Source: an uncultured Verrucomicrobiota bacterium
GTDB taxonomy: Bacteria > Verrucomicrobiota > Verrucomicrobiia > Limisphaerales > UBA9464
Length of the DNA: 43,927 bases
Assembly: GCA_903854475.1 (NCBI GenBank)
Contig: CAINWP010000232.1
Span: 1-43,927 of the forward strand
Direction: 5' to 3'
The translations under genes and the position numbers were made by a program. Below the pieces are notes generated by a model, which did not search any database, was not told the origin of the DNA, and worked only from the letters and a program-made list of their open reading frames with translations. Below, one piece after another: positions 32,287 to 41,016 of the stretch (the first letter of the stretch is position 1; every line of letters begins with the position of its first letter).

Positions 32287-35200
32287 TTAGGCCCGCAATC
32301 GGACGAGCAAATCTTTGCTTTCGACCGTTTCTCCAACCACGCAGAGCAGTTCGGCGACGACCCCATCGACGGGCGCCGTGACCGTGGTTTGCATCTTCAT
32401 GGCCTCCATCATCATGAGGCGGTCTCCCCTGGACACTTTCTGGCCCACGGTGACGGCAATGCTGGTTACCAGGCCGGGAATAGGGGCGCCAATTTGCAGG
32501 GTATCGGCGAGGTCTGCTTTCGGCCGGGTCTTGGTCTGTGGAGTGATCTTCTTGTCGACGATAGAGGCCTCGCGGGTCATGCCGTTGAGTTCAAAGATGA
32601 TGGTCCGGCGACCGTCCTTGTCGGGCTCGCTCACGTTGATCAGGCGGATCACCAGGGATTTACCCGACTCGATTTCCACGCTGATTTCTTCGCCGCGGCG
32701 CAATCCGTAGAAGAAGGCCGGCGTGGGCAGAACACTCACGTCGCTGTACTGCGTAAGATGCTTGGCGAACTCGGCAAAGACGGCCGGGTACATCAGGTGT
32801 GAGTACAAGTCGTTGTCGGTCGCTTCCCGGCGCAACTTGTCGGTGAGTTCTTTGCGCAGCTTGTCCAGATGGACCGGTTCGGCGCGGTTCCCGGCGCGTC
32901 CAGCTTTGAACGCGGCCTGAGCTTCCTTGAAGCGCTTCTCGCCCAAGACGACTTTTTGTACACCTTCCGGAAAACCATTCTGAGGCCAGCCGAGCCCGCC
33001 ACCGAGCATGTCGATGACACTCTCAGGGAAGGAGGTGGAATCAGGCTCGAGATTCACGATGTCCGCTGGGCGAATGCCTTTGCTGAAGCAGAACAAGGCC
33101 ATGTCACCGACCACCTTGCTCGAGGGCGTCACCTTCACGATGTCGCCGAAGAGTTTATTCACCTCGGCGTAAGTCCGGGCGATTTCCGGCCATCGATGCG
33201 AAACCCCCATGCTCGCGGCCTGCTCCTTCAGGTTGGTGTACTGGCCGCCGGGCATCTCATGAATATACACCTCGGCTGAGCCAGTCTTCGGTGCGGTGTC
33301 GAAGGGCGCATAGTATTCGCGGACCTTCTCCCAGTAGTCGGAGAACCCGTTGAGGGCCTCGAGATCCAGACGGGTGTCGCGCGGCGTGTTCTGCAGCGCG
33401 GCCACCACCGAGTTGAGGTTGGGCTGCGAGGTGCTGCCACTCATGGAAGCCAATGCCAAGTCCACCACATCGACTCCGGCGTCGCTCGCTCGCAAGATGC
33501 TGGCGGCATTAATGCCGCTGGTGTCGTGGGTGTGGAAATGGATGGGGATACTGACTTCACCCTTCAGCGCCTTGACCAGTTTCTGGGCAGCGTAAGGACG
33601 GCAGAGACCGGCCATGTCCTTGATGGCCAAGATGTGTGCGCCCATGCGCTCCAATTCTTTAGCCAGCTTGATGTAGTACTTGAGCGAGAAGGTGTCGCGC
33701 CGGCTGTCAAGGATGTCGCCGGTGTAGCACAGGGCTCCCTCGCACAGGGCATGAGTATCCTGCACGGCGTCCATGGCCACGCGCAGGTTGGGCAGGTAGT
33801 TGAGTGAGTCGAAGATGCGGAAGATATCCATGCCCGAGGCCGCTGCGTGCTTCACGAAGCCGGCGACCACATGGTCGGGGTAGTTGGAGTAACCCACGGC
33901 GTTCGAACCCCGGAAGAGCATCTGGAAGCAGATGTTCGGGATCTTCTCGCGCAACTGCCGCAGGCGTTCCCAGGGGTCTTCGTTGAGGAAGCGCATGGCG
34001 GTGTCGAAGGTGGCACCTCCCCACATTTCCAAAGAAAACAGGCCGCTCTTGGCATCACCCATACTGCGCGCCAAGGCGTCGGAGCAGGCGAGCATATCGA
34101 AGCTCCGCACGCGTGTGGCCATGAGCGACTGGTGAGCGTCGCGGAAGGTCGTGTCGGTGATGAGCAGTCGCTTTTGCTTGAGAGTCCATTCGGCGAACTT
34201 CTTCGGCCCGAGTTCGATGAGAAGGTCTCGGGTACCCTTGGGAAAGGGTGCGGCCAGATCGGTCTTGGGCAGCGGGGCTGGGTCGAAGGCCTTGGTCGGC
34301 CGGTACCCCTTGGAATGCGGGTTGCCGTTGACGATGACGTTGCCCAGAAAATTAAGCAGTTTGGTGGCCCGGTCTTTGCGGCTGCGGAAAGCGAAGAGTT
34401 CGGGCGTGGTGTCTATCAGCGTCGTTGTCGCCTGTCCGCTGCGGAACTGCGGATGGAGAATGACGTTTTCGAGGAAGGGAATATTGGTTTTGACCCCGCG
34501 AATTCGGAATTCCGAGAGAGCCCGATCCATGCGGTCCATGGTGATCTCGTAGGACTGCCCGGACGCGATCACCTTGACCAACATCGAATCGTAGAACGGC
34601 GTGATGACCGAACCCGAATAGCCCATGCCACCATCGAGACGGATGCCGAAACCACCGGGCGAGCGGTAGGCGAGGATCTTGCCGTAATCGGGAGTGAACT
34701 TGTTCTCCGGATCCTCAGTGGTGACCCGGCACTGGATGGCGTAGCCATTGCGAGGAACCTGATTTTGCACCGGCATTCCAACCTCCTTGGAATGCAGCGC
34801 ATGACCTTGGGCAATGAGGATCTGGGCCCGCACGAGGTCCAGGCCGGTGATGACCTCGGTCACCGTGTGCTCGACCTGAATGCGGGGGTTCATCTCGATG
34901 AAGAACCACTCGTGGCGGTCGAGGTCGTAGAGGAACTCCACCGTGCCTGCGTTGTTGTAGCGGATTTCTCGAGCCAGTCGGGCCGCCGCATCGCAAAGTT
35001 CCTGGACGACATTCTCGGGTAGTCCGAAAGACGGGGCCACTTCGATCACCTTCTGGTGGCGGCGCTGCACGGAGCAGTCTCGTTCGAAGAGGTGGATGAC
35101 GTTGCCGTGGCTGTCTCCGAGGATCTGAACCTCGATGTGTTTGGCTCTGGGGATGTATTTTTCGAGGAATACGGCCGCGTTGCCGAAAGCGCGCTCGGCC

Positions 35201-35808
35201 TCGCCTTGGGCTTCATCGAGCAGACCGGACAGTTCCGACTCCTTCTTGACCACCCGCATGCCTCGACCGCCGCCGCCGAAGGCCGCCTTGATGATGAGAG
35301 GGAAGCCGATCTTGCGTGCGGCCTTCATGGCCTCATCCCGATCGGAAATGGGCTCATCGGTGCCGGGCAGGGTGGGCACGCCAATGCGCTGAGCCACGGC
35401 CCGTGCAGCGGTCTTGTCGCCCATCATGTCCAGAAGCTCTGGGCTCGGTCCCACGAAGGTGATGCCCGCCTTGGCGCAGGCGCGGGCGAAGGCCGGATTT
35501 TCGCTCAAAAATCCGTAGCCCGGATGGATGGCATCGACCCCCTTCGCCTTGGCGGTGGCCACGATGCTCTCGATGTCCAGGTAGGCGGCGACCGGGCCCT
35601 TACCTTGACCGATCAGGTAGGACTCATCGGCCTTGAAGCGGTGAATGCAGAAGCGGTCCTCCTGCGCATAGACGGCCACAGTGCGCAAATTGAGTTCAGT
35701 CGCCGCCCGGAAGATGCGGACCGCGATTTCGGAACGGTTGGCCGCCAGGAGCTTCCGGAATGGACGAGCGGTCGGCGGGACGATATCGGGGTGATTTCGG
35801 GACGGCAT
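32287..35808 (-). CDS. pyc: Pyruvate carboxylase
   Basis: The 1173-residue single-chain enzyme carboxylates pyruvate to oxaloacetate using ATP, bicarbonate and biotin, refilling the TCA cycle. Order: biotin carboxylase (about 15-475; GGGGRGMRVV ATP loop, RRHQKVIE, EMNPRIQVEHTVTE), carboxyltransferase barrel (about 545-830; TDTTFRDAHQS, KDMAGL with the carbamylated-type Lys region, HFHTHDTSG metal His pair), PC-specific allosteric/tetramer region, and a C-terminal biotinyl domain with MEAMKM near residue 1138. All core residues are present and the length is normal. ATG 35808 has GGGGAAG six bases upstream; the upstream in-frame TTG 35823 is less likely. An AraC-type regulator is divergent. Confidence 0.97.
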   Translation of the reverse strand: MPSRNHPDIVPPTARPFRKLLAANRSEIAVRIFRAATELNLRTVAVYAQEDRFCIHRFKADESYLIGQGKGPVAAYLDIESIVATAKAKGVDAIHPGYGFLSENPAFARACAKAGITFVGPSPELLDMMGDKTAARAVAQRIGVPTLPGTDEPISDRDEAMKAARKIGFPLIIKAAFGGGGRGMRVVKKESELSGLLDEAQGEAERAFGNAAVFLEKYIPRAKHIEVQILGDSHGNVIHLFERDCSVQRRHQKVIEVAPSFGLPENVVQELCDAAARLAREIRYNNAGTVEFLYDLDRHEWFFIEMNPRIQVEHTVTEVITGLDLVRAQILIAQGHALHSKEVGMPVQNQVPRNGYAIQCRVTTEDPENKFTPDYGKILAYRSPGGFGIRLDGGMGYSGSVITPFYDSMLVKVIASGQSYEITMDRMDRALSEFRIRGVKTNIPFLENVILHPQFRSGQATTTLIDTTPELFAFRSRKDRATKLLNFLGNVIVNGNPHSKGYRPTKAFDPAPLPKTDLAAPFPKGTRDLLIELGPKKFAEWTLKQKRLLITDTTFRDAHQSLMATRVRSFDMLACSDALARSMGDAKSGLFSLEMWGGATFDTAMRFLNEDPWERLRQLREKIPNICFQMLFRGSNAVGYSNYPDHVVAGFVKHAAASGMDIFRIFDSLNYLPNLRVAMDAVQDTHALCEGALCYTGDILDSRRDTFSLKYYIKLAKELERMGAHILAIKDMAGLCRPYAAQKLVKALKGEVSIPIHFHTHDTSGINAASILRASDAGVDVVDLALASMSGSTSQPNLNSVVAALQNTPRDTRLDLEALNGFSDYWEKVREYYAPFDTAPKTGSAEVYIHEMPGGQYTNLKEQAASMGVSHRWPEIARTYAEVNKLFGDIVKVTPSSKVVGDMALFCFSKGIRPADIVNLEPDSTSFPESVIDMLGGGLGWPQNGFPEGVQKVVLGEKRFKEAQAAFKAGRAGNRAEPVHLDKLRKELTDKLRREATDNDLYSHLMYPAVFAEFAKHLTQYSDVSVLPTPAFFYGLRRGEEISVEIESGKSLVIRLINVSEPDKDGRRTIIFELNGMTREASIVDKKITPQTKTRPKADLADTLQIGAPIPGLVTSIAVTVGQKVSRGDRLMMMEAMKMQTTVTAPVDGVVAELLCVVGETVESKDLLVRLRA

Positions 35809-35986
35809 GGTTGGCTTCCCCAATGGTTACGTAAAACTAGGGCGACCTGACAAAGAAAACTCATGGCAGCTTTTGAGACTCAGGAACCCTCCAAGGTGGG
35901 TTCCCGCAGCCTAGAGGTGGGTTTGAGGACCACGTGGTTTTCATTATTCAGTTTTGAAGACCGGTGCCGCAGGATCAAAGAGGACC

Positions 35987-36913
35987 ATGCGCCACCCACC
36001 TTTGGTTGAAACGCACACACCGGGACCGGGTACCCAGGAGAGAATCTTGCGGGCGGCGGGTTGCCCGTCCCTGGTGCCGTATCAGATCGCCCACGTGGGC
36101 CTGGCCGAGGCGATCGAGCCTTACACCATGGTGCGGACCGACCTGCCGGGCAGCTACTTCCTGGCATGCTTTGGGGGTGAAGGGCGTATCTGGCTCGACG
36201 GTCGCTGGCAGCGCTGCCGCGCCGGTCAGGCGTGTCTCTCGCCGGCCCACGTGCTTTGCGCGTTTCACGCAGTTCCCGGACATCGGTGGGATTTTGTCTG
36301 GGTCCGATACGAGTCCTCGGCCGGTCGGGGGCCCCTTGGAGCCGCCAGTGCGCCGGTATTGGCCGAATTTCCTTCGGAGGTCTTCCGGCATGCGGTCGAG
36401 GGTCTCATGGCTGAACAGTCTGGCGATGGACGTCTGGCCGCGCTCCATCATTGGGTGGAACTCGTCCAAGGCTATATTTCGCGCTTTGCTCAGCCCTGGC
36501 ACATCGACGACCGATTGAGTCAATTGTGGGAAGCGGTGGCGGCGAAGCCCGCCCATGCGTGGACTCTCACGGAGTTGGCGCGTCGTGCTCATTGCAGCGG
36601 TGAGCATTTGCGACGGTTGTGTCGCCGTCAGTTGGGGCGTTCTCCCATGCAGCAGGTAACCTACTTACGTATCCGACATGGGGCCGGCCTATTGGCCGAA
36701 ACGGACCTGAAGCTCGAGGTCATTGCCGAGCGGGTGGGTTATGCCAATCCCTTTGTGTTCTCCAATACCTTCAAGCGTTGGACGGGGTGGCGGCCCAGCC
36801 TCTATCGGAACCGTCAGCAGGAAGCGAGATCCTCTCCGGAAGCCAGACCCTTTCCGGAGGTGAGACTTTATCCAGAAGTGGAACCCTATCCGGGGCCGGT
36901 CGGCATGGGATAA
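35987..36913 (+). CDS. AraC-family transcriptional regulator
   Basis: The 308-residue protein has an N-terminal cupin-like sensing domain (about 25-150; LACFGGEGRIWLDGRW, AGQACLSPAHV) and a C-terminal double helix-turn-helix (about 185-285). The DNA-binding part shows WTLTELARRAHCSGEHLRRLCRRQ and the AraC signature LEVIAERVGYANPFVFSNTFKRWTG-type block. Such regulators in PVC bacteria often respond to sugars; the effector is unknown. It is divergent from pyc, 178 bp away, but nothing shows that it controls pyc. ATG 35987 has AAGAGG close upstream. The tail after residue 278 is built from four 18-bp repeats and is probably disordered. Confidence 0.88.
   Translation: MRHPPLVETHTPGPGTQERILRAAGCPSLVPYQIAHVGLAEAIEPYTMVRTDLPGSYFLACFGGEGRIWLDGRWQRCRAGQACLSPAHVLCAFHAVPGHRWDFVWVRYESSAGRGPLGAASAPVLAEFPSEVFRHAVEGLMAEQSGDGRLAALHHWVELVQGYISRFAQPWHIDDRLSQLWEAVAAKPAHAWTLTELARRAHCSGEHLRRLCRRQLGRSPMQQVTYLRIRHGAGLLAETDLKLEVIAERVGYANPFVFSNTFKRWTGWRPSLYRNRQQEARSSPEARPFPEVRLYPEVEPYPGPVGMG
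36820..36891 (+). repeat. Four degenerate 18-bp tandem repeats at the end of the AraC-type gene
   Basis: Units at 36820, 36838, 36856 and 36874 follow the pattern GGAAGYGAGACCCTWTCC and encode E-A-R-S-S-P, E-A-R-P-F-P, E-V-R-L-Y-P and E-V-E-P-Y-P. The period is exactly six codons. Confidence 0.8.
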
Positions 36914-37049
36914 CGTCGGCCGGCCCCTTCGATCCGTCCACAAGAACGGACCTGAAATAGGTTCGGGTGGGTTATCGGAAGAATCGCCCGGGCCTTGAGT
37001 ATTGCGATGAGTTACGGGCGCCGGGACCGGTTGCCGGCGTGAGACTCGC

Positions 37050-37607
37050 TCAGCGGGGGGGCGCGTTTCGATGGGGCGGCTGGCGCAGTAATCGGAAGCT
37101 GTTTGTGATGTACTGTGCGGTCTCCTGCGGACTACGGAAATCGACCCCCACGAGAATGTCGGCTTGCTGGTAAGAGGGTTTCCGTTGCTCCAGTAATTCG
37201 GCGATGCGGGCCTGAGGATCCGGCGTATGCAGGAGGGGGCGATGCCCCTGATAACGGACGCGCTCGTAAATGACGGCCGGTGAAGCCCAAAGGCAGACGA
37301 TCAGGGCGTGGGTCTGCAGTGAGGCGAGGTTTTCGCGCCGCACCACCAGTCCGCCACCGGTGGACAAGATGAGGCCCTGCCGCACCTCGTATTCCCGGAT
37401 GAGGCTCGTTTCCAAGTCACGAAAGCGGGTTTCCCCTTCTTGGGCGAAGATCTCTGAGATTCGCCGGCCTTCGCGAGTCTCGATCACTCGGTCGGTGTCG
37501 ATGAATTCGAAGTCGAGCATCCCTGCCAAGATTTGTCCGACCGTGGACTTCCCAACGCCCATGAAACCGACGAGGGCGATGTTGTGATACGGGCGCGGCG
37601 GCTGCAC
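37050..37607 (-). CDS. aroK: Shikimate kinase
   Basis: The 185-residue enzyme phosphorylates shikimate at O3 in the aromatic amino acid pathway. The Walker A loop is GFMGVGKST near residues 13-21; DTD near 40-42 holds shikimate and magnesium, RDLETSLI lies in the shikimate-binding region, and STGGGLVVRREN is the conserved GGG motif. Length fits AroK/AroL. The frame is open for another 107 residues upstream, but these have no similarity to any known domain. GTG 37607 (VQPPRPYHNIALVGFMG) sits just before the first strand. It is divergent from the methyltransferase gene, with 141 bp between. Confidence 0.9.
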   Translation of the reverse strand: MQPPRPYHNIALVGFMGVGKSTVGQILAGMLDFEFIDTDRVIETREGRRISEIFAQEGETRFRDLETSLIREYEVRQGLILSTGGGLVVRRENLASLQTHALIVCLWASPAVIYERVRYQGHRPLLHTPDPQARIAELLEQRKPSYQQADILVGVDFRSPQETAQYITNSFRLLRQPPHRNAPPR

Positions 37608-37748
37608 GAGGTGGAGTGAAGCGGTTTGCTGTCTGCGTTGAAATCCCGGAATGGGGCCCCTAGAAGTCGAGGGCAAGGTCTTAAGTCCACCGACCTTACA
37701 GACTTGTTGCCGGGGCCGAGAGCCCGCAGGCTGAGTTTCACATCGCCT

Positions 37749-38486
37749 ATGTTGCCCAGAATTTTTCAGCGATTGCGTCACCGTCTTTTCGGCGGGGATA
37801 CCAGCTACGACGCGGGGCTTGAAAATGAAGCCCTGTTTTGGCGAAAGGCCTTGGCAGATGAAGGTAAGCGGTGGAGTCCCGAAGCGTTCCGTCAACGGAT
37901 GGATCCGGAGTTTGCCTTCCCCCCCCATTTACAGGAACTAGTAGCCGCCTCACCGGCCGCCAATCGGGATCCGATCCAGGTGCTGGATGTGGGGGCCGGT
38001 CCGCTGACCGCCGTGGGTTTCCACTGGCCGGGGCGGCAAGTAGACCTGAGCGCCGTGGACCCCTTGGCCGATGTCTTCGACTCCATCCTCGACGATCTTC
38101 AGTTGGCTCCGCCCACACGCACCCGCAAGGCGGCCGGTGAAGATCTCCTCTCGGTATTCCCTGCCGACAGTTTCGATATCGTCGTCTGCTCCAATGCGCT
38201 GGACCATAGCCGCGATCCCCTCCAATGCGTGCGTCAGATGTTTGCTGTGACGCGACCTGGCGGATGGGTCTTCCTTTGGCATTATCGCAACGAGGCCGAG
38301 GAGGAAGGCTACGCCGGGTTGCATCAGTGGAATCTCGATGAATCGGCTGGCGACATGATCCTCTGGAATCGCAAGGCTCGGCATTCCTGCAGGATGGAAC
38401 TCGGGAGCCAGGCCTTGGTAGATACCCGGCCTGATTCGCAGGTGTCGCGGGCGATCGTGACCCGGATCCAAAAACGGGTAGCCTAG
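37749..38486 (+). CDS. Class I SAM-dependent methyltransferase
   Basis: The 245-residue protein has the methyltransferase core: QVLDVGAGPLTAVGF near 77-91 (motif I), LSAVDPLAD (motif II), and FDIVVCSNALDHSRDPLQCV near 140-159, which matches methyltransferase type 11. Its N-terminal ARG-rich helix and ALFWRKALADEG resemble putative glycan/lipid-modifying methyltransferases, but the substrate cannot be read from the sequence. The next gene, a phosphodiesterase-like enzyme, starts 25 bp later on the same strand, so the two are likely co-transcribed. ATG 37749 begins the conserved part; the open frame from 37626 adds unlike sequence. Confidence 0.82.
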   Translation: MLPRIFQRLRHRLFGGDTSYDAGLENEALFWRKALADEGKRWSPEAFRQRMDPEFAFPPHLQELVAASPAANRDPIQVLDVGAGPLTAVGFHWPGRQVDLSAVDPLADVFDSILDDLQLAPPTRTRKAAGEDLLSVFPADSFDIVVCSNALDHSRDPLQCVRQMFAVTRPGGWVFLWHYRNEAEEEGYAGLHQWNLDESAGDMILWNRKARHSCRMELGSQALVDTRPDSQVSRAIVTRIQKRVA

Positions 38487-38511
38487 GTAGTTTTCAATTC
38501 CCCCTCTTTCC

Positions 38512-39903
38512 GTGAATCGCATTGCTGTCCTCAACGTGGTTGGTCTCAGTGACCGACACATCGGTCCCCACACGCCGCGGTTGTCCGCGCTGCGCCAGCG
38601 GTGGAACCACGCCTCCATCGATCCAGCCATACCTGCGGTGACCTGTACCGCCCAGTCCGACTACCTCACTGGCCGACGCCCCTCGGAGCATGGGATCGTG
38701 GCCAATGGCTGGTACGACCGTTCGCTCTCGGAGGTTCATTTTTGGAAGCAGTCCAATCACCTGGTTCAAGCTCCCAAGATCTGGGACGAGTTGAAGGCCC
38801 GGGACCCGCGTTTCACCTGCGCGAAGATGTTCTGGTGGTACAACATGTATTCCGGCGCGGACTGGTCGGTGACGCCCCGGCCGATGTACCCGGCCGATGG
38901 ACGCAAGTTCTTCGATGTCTACACTTGGCCATACGATTTGCGCCCGGCCTTGAAGCAGGCCTTGGGTGACTTTCCGTTCGCAACCTTCTGGGGGCCCGCT
39001 GCCGGCGTGAAGTCTCCGCAGGGCTCGCCCGATGCGGCCACTCGGTGGATTGCCGGGTCGGCCAAGTGGATTGAGGAGAAGCACTCTCCGACGCTCAACC
39101 TCGTCTACCTGCCGCACCTCGACTACAACCTTCAACGGTTGGGCCCGCAGCATCCCGCAGTGGCCGATGACCTGCGTCGTATCGATGCGATCGTGGGTGA
39201 TCTCTTGGACTTCTTTGCAGCGCGAGGGGTCTGCCCCATTCTTCTCAGCGAGTACGGCATTACCCCAGTGTCTCGCCCGGTACACCTCAACCGAATTTTC
39301 CGCGAGCGCGGGTGGATCACCATCAAGGAAGAGTTGGGACTCGAACTCCCCGACATCGGAAACTCCAAGGCGTTCGCTGTGGCCGACCATCAGGTGGCCC
39401 ACATCGTGGTCAACGATCCTTCGATCGAAGATAAAGTCCGCAAGGTGGTTTTGGAAACCCCTGGTGTGGCGGAGGTGTATGGTCCGGCGGACAAGCATAT
39501 TCTAGGTCTGGATCACAGCCGCTCCGGAGACCTGATCGCCGTTGCCCAGGAGGATTCCTGGTTCACCTACTACTATTGGCTCGACGAGGCCAAGGCACCG
39601 GATTTTGCACGCTGCGTGGATATCCACCGCAAGCCCGGATACGACCCGGTGGAACTCTTCCTGGACCCGGCGATTCCCGCTGTGAAGCTGAAGATTTTGG
39701 GGCGACTGCTGCAGAAGAAGCTCGGATTCCGCATGCTCATGGATGTCATCCCCTTGGATGCCAGCTTGGTGAAGGGGTCTCACGGCGCGCGTCCGTCGTC
39801 GCCGCTGGATTGGCCAATAATTCTCTCCGAGCAGCGCCTGCCGGCAGACACGCTCCGATCGACCGATATTTACGGTGTTCTGAAATCGGCCGTCCTGGGC
39901 TGA
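38512..39903 (+). CDS. Alkaline phosphatase superfamily protein (nucleotide pyrophosphatase/phosphodiesterase type)
   Basis: The 463-residue protein belongs to the type I phosphodiesterase/nucleotide pyrophosphatase branch. Likely residues are the nucleophile Thr in AVTCTAQSDYLTG near 43-55, NLVYLPHLDYNLQRLGPQH (metal Asp and His), SEYGI and the His of VADHQVAH. No signal peptide is seen, so it should be cytosolic. The start is GTG 38512, matching the IAVLNVVGLS N-terminus of the family. Related proteins occur in the ebo/edb transport clusters (EboF-like), but no eboA-E gene is in the window, so that link is only possible. It shares a transcript with the methyltransferase gene 25 bp upstream. 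Confidence 0.82.
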   Translation: MNRIAVLNVVGLSDRHIGPHTPRLSALRQRWNHASIDPAIPAVTCTAQSDYLTGRRPSEHGIVANGWYDRSLSEVHFWKQSNHLVQAPKIWDELKARDPRFTCAKMFWWYNMYSGADWSVTPRPMYPADGRKFFDVYTWPYDLRPALKQALGDFPFATFWGPAAGVKSPQGSPDAATRWIAGSAKWIEEKHSPTLNLVYLPHLDYNLQRLGPQHPAVADDLRRIDAIVGDLLDFFAARGVCPILLSEYGITPVSRPVHLNRIFRERGWITIKEELGLELPDIGNSKAFAVADHQVAHIVVNDPSIEDKVRKVVLETPGVAEVYGPADKHILGLDHSRSGDLIAVAQEDSWFTYYYWLDEAKAPDFARCVDIHRKPGYDPVELFLDPAIPAVKLKILGRLLQKKLGFRMLMDVIPLDASLVKGSHGARPSSPLDWPIILSEQRLPADTLRSTDIYGVLKSAVLG

Positions 39904-39983
39904 AACCTCGGTTCAACGCAGTCTCTGCAAAGACCAAATTTCGATGAGTATCGCGAATTGGGGGAGCGTCTACTTGTGCATCC

Positions 39984-40898
39984 ATGAAGCCCTTAGGGAA
40001 TCCTCGCCTCAAAGCGATACCGCTGATTTTGCTAAGCTGCCTGGGGGGCATGCTGCATGCGGGCGCCTCCGATGCAGCGGCGGCGGTCGTTGGTGCCGGG
40101 CAACCTCCGGGCGCTGCGTTCTTGGGGCCGTTCCACATGGTGGTGCTTCATCTCCCTATCGGTCTCTTTAGCTTCGCAGTCCTCCTGGAATTGGTGGCGT
40201 GGTTCCGGCCCTTTGAAGGGTTGCGTCGAGTCTTGGGGGCCAGTTTGGGATTGGGCGTGCTCATGGCCATCGTCACCACAGTGCTAGGCCTGTATCGCTC
40301 CTCGGGAGGCGATTATTTGCAGGAACTCTTGATGCTGCATCGCAATACCGGGATTGCCATGACGGTCGTGGCCGGAGTGACCCTGGTGCTTCATTCGGCG
40401 GTGCTTCAGGCAGGAAACCGATGGCTTTGGTGGTATCGGGGTTCTTTGGGGACCACGCTCGCTCTCCTGATGGCGGCCAGTCACTACGGGGGCAGCCTGA
40501 CCCATGGACAGGGGTTCCTGACCCAGAATGCTCCGCAGGTCATCCGCAATTGGATAACCCGCTGGGATCCTCCGCACACCAACGGTATTGTTTCTCGAGC
40601 GGACGGCGACACCAACGCCGTCGTCGTCGCCCGGTTGTTCGAAGCCAAATGCCTTTCCTGTCACGGTCCTGAAAAACAGAAGGGCCAGTTCCGCATCGAC
40701 CAACGCGCGTTATTGCTCAAGGGCGGCGAGAGCGGGGTGGCTGCCGTGGTGCCGGGAGATCCGGCGAAGTCAGGGCTTTTTCGGATGATTCTCCTGCCGA
40801 CTACGCATGATCAGGTCATGCCTCCAGCGGGCAAACCGCGCCTCGCTGATGCGGATATCCTGGCGGTGTTTCGGTGGATTCAGGCGGGCGCGCCCTGA
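39984..40898 (+). CDS. DUF2231 membrane protein fused to a planctomycete-type cytochrome c
   Basis: The 304-residue protein has a signal peptide (LILLSCLGGMLHAGA) and about four membrane helices between 45 and 175 (DUF2231-like: HMVVLHLPIGLFSFAVLLE). A C-terminal cytochrome c domain of the PSCyt1 type has heme site CLSCH near 222-226 and the family text KCLSCHGPEKQKGQFRIDQ, ending in VMPPxGKPRL with the distal Met. In PVC bacteria such proteins usually precede PSD1/DUF1501 genes of polysaccharide (sulfatase-rich) loci; here the next gene is on the opposite strand, so it stands alone. Likely function is periplasmic electron transfer. Confidence 0.87.
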   Translation: MKPLGNPRLKAIPLILLSCLGGMLHAGASDAAAAVVGAGQPPGAAFLGPFHMVVLHLPIGLFSFAVLLELVAWFRPFEGLRRVLGASLGLGVLMAIVTTVLGLYRSSGGDYLQELLMLHRNTGIAMTVVAGVTLVLHSAVLQAGNRWLWWYRGSLGTTLALLMAASHYGGSLTHGQGFLTQNAPQVIRNWITRWDPPHTNGIVSRADGDTNAVVVARLFEAKCLSCHGPEKQKGQFRIDQRALLLKGGESGVAAVVPGDPAKSGLFRMILLPTTHDQVMPPAGKPRLADADILAVFRWIQAGAP

Positions 40899-41016
40899 GC
40901 CTGAACGATAGCTGTTGGATGGGTTGAGTTGGCCGCGCTGTCTTCCGTAAGAGCGTCGTTGTTCGCCCAGCAGGGGTCTCAATCCGGCCCGTTCCTTAGG
41001 AGAGCATCGTCACCCT

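Noticed and set aside
33847-35022. 391-codon open frame on the plus strand
   Set aside because: Antisense to pyruvate carboxylase; no motif and no ribosome site.
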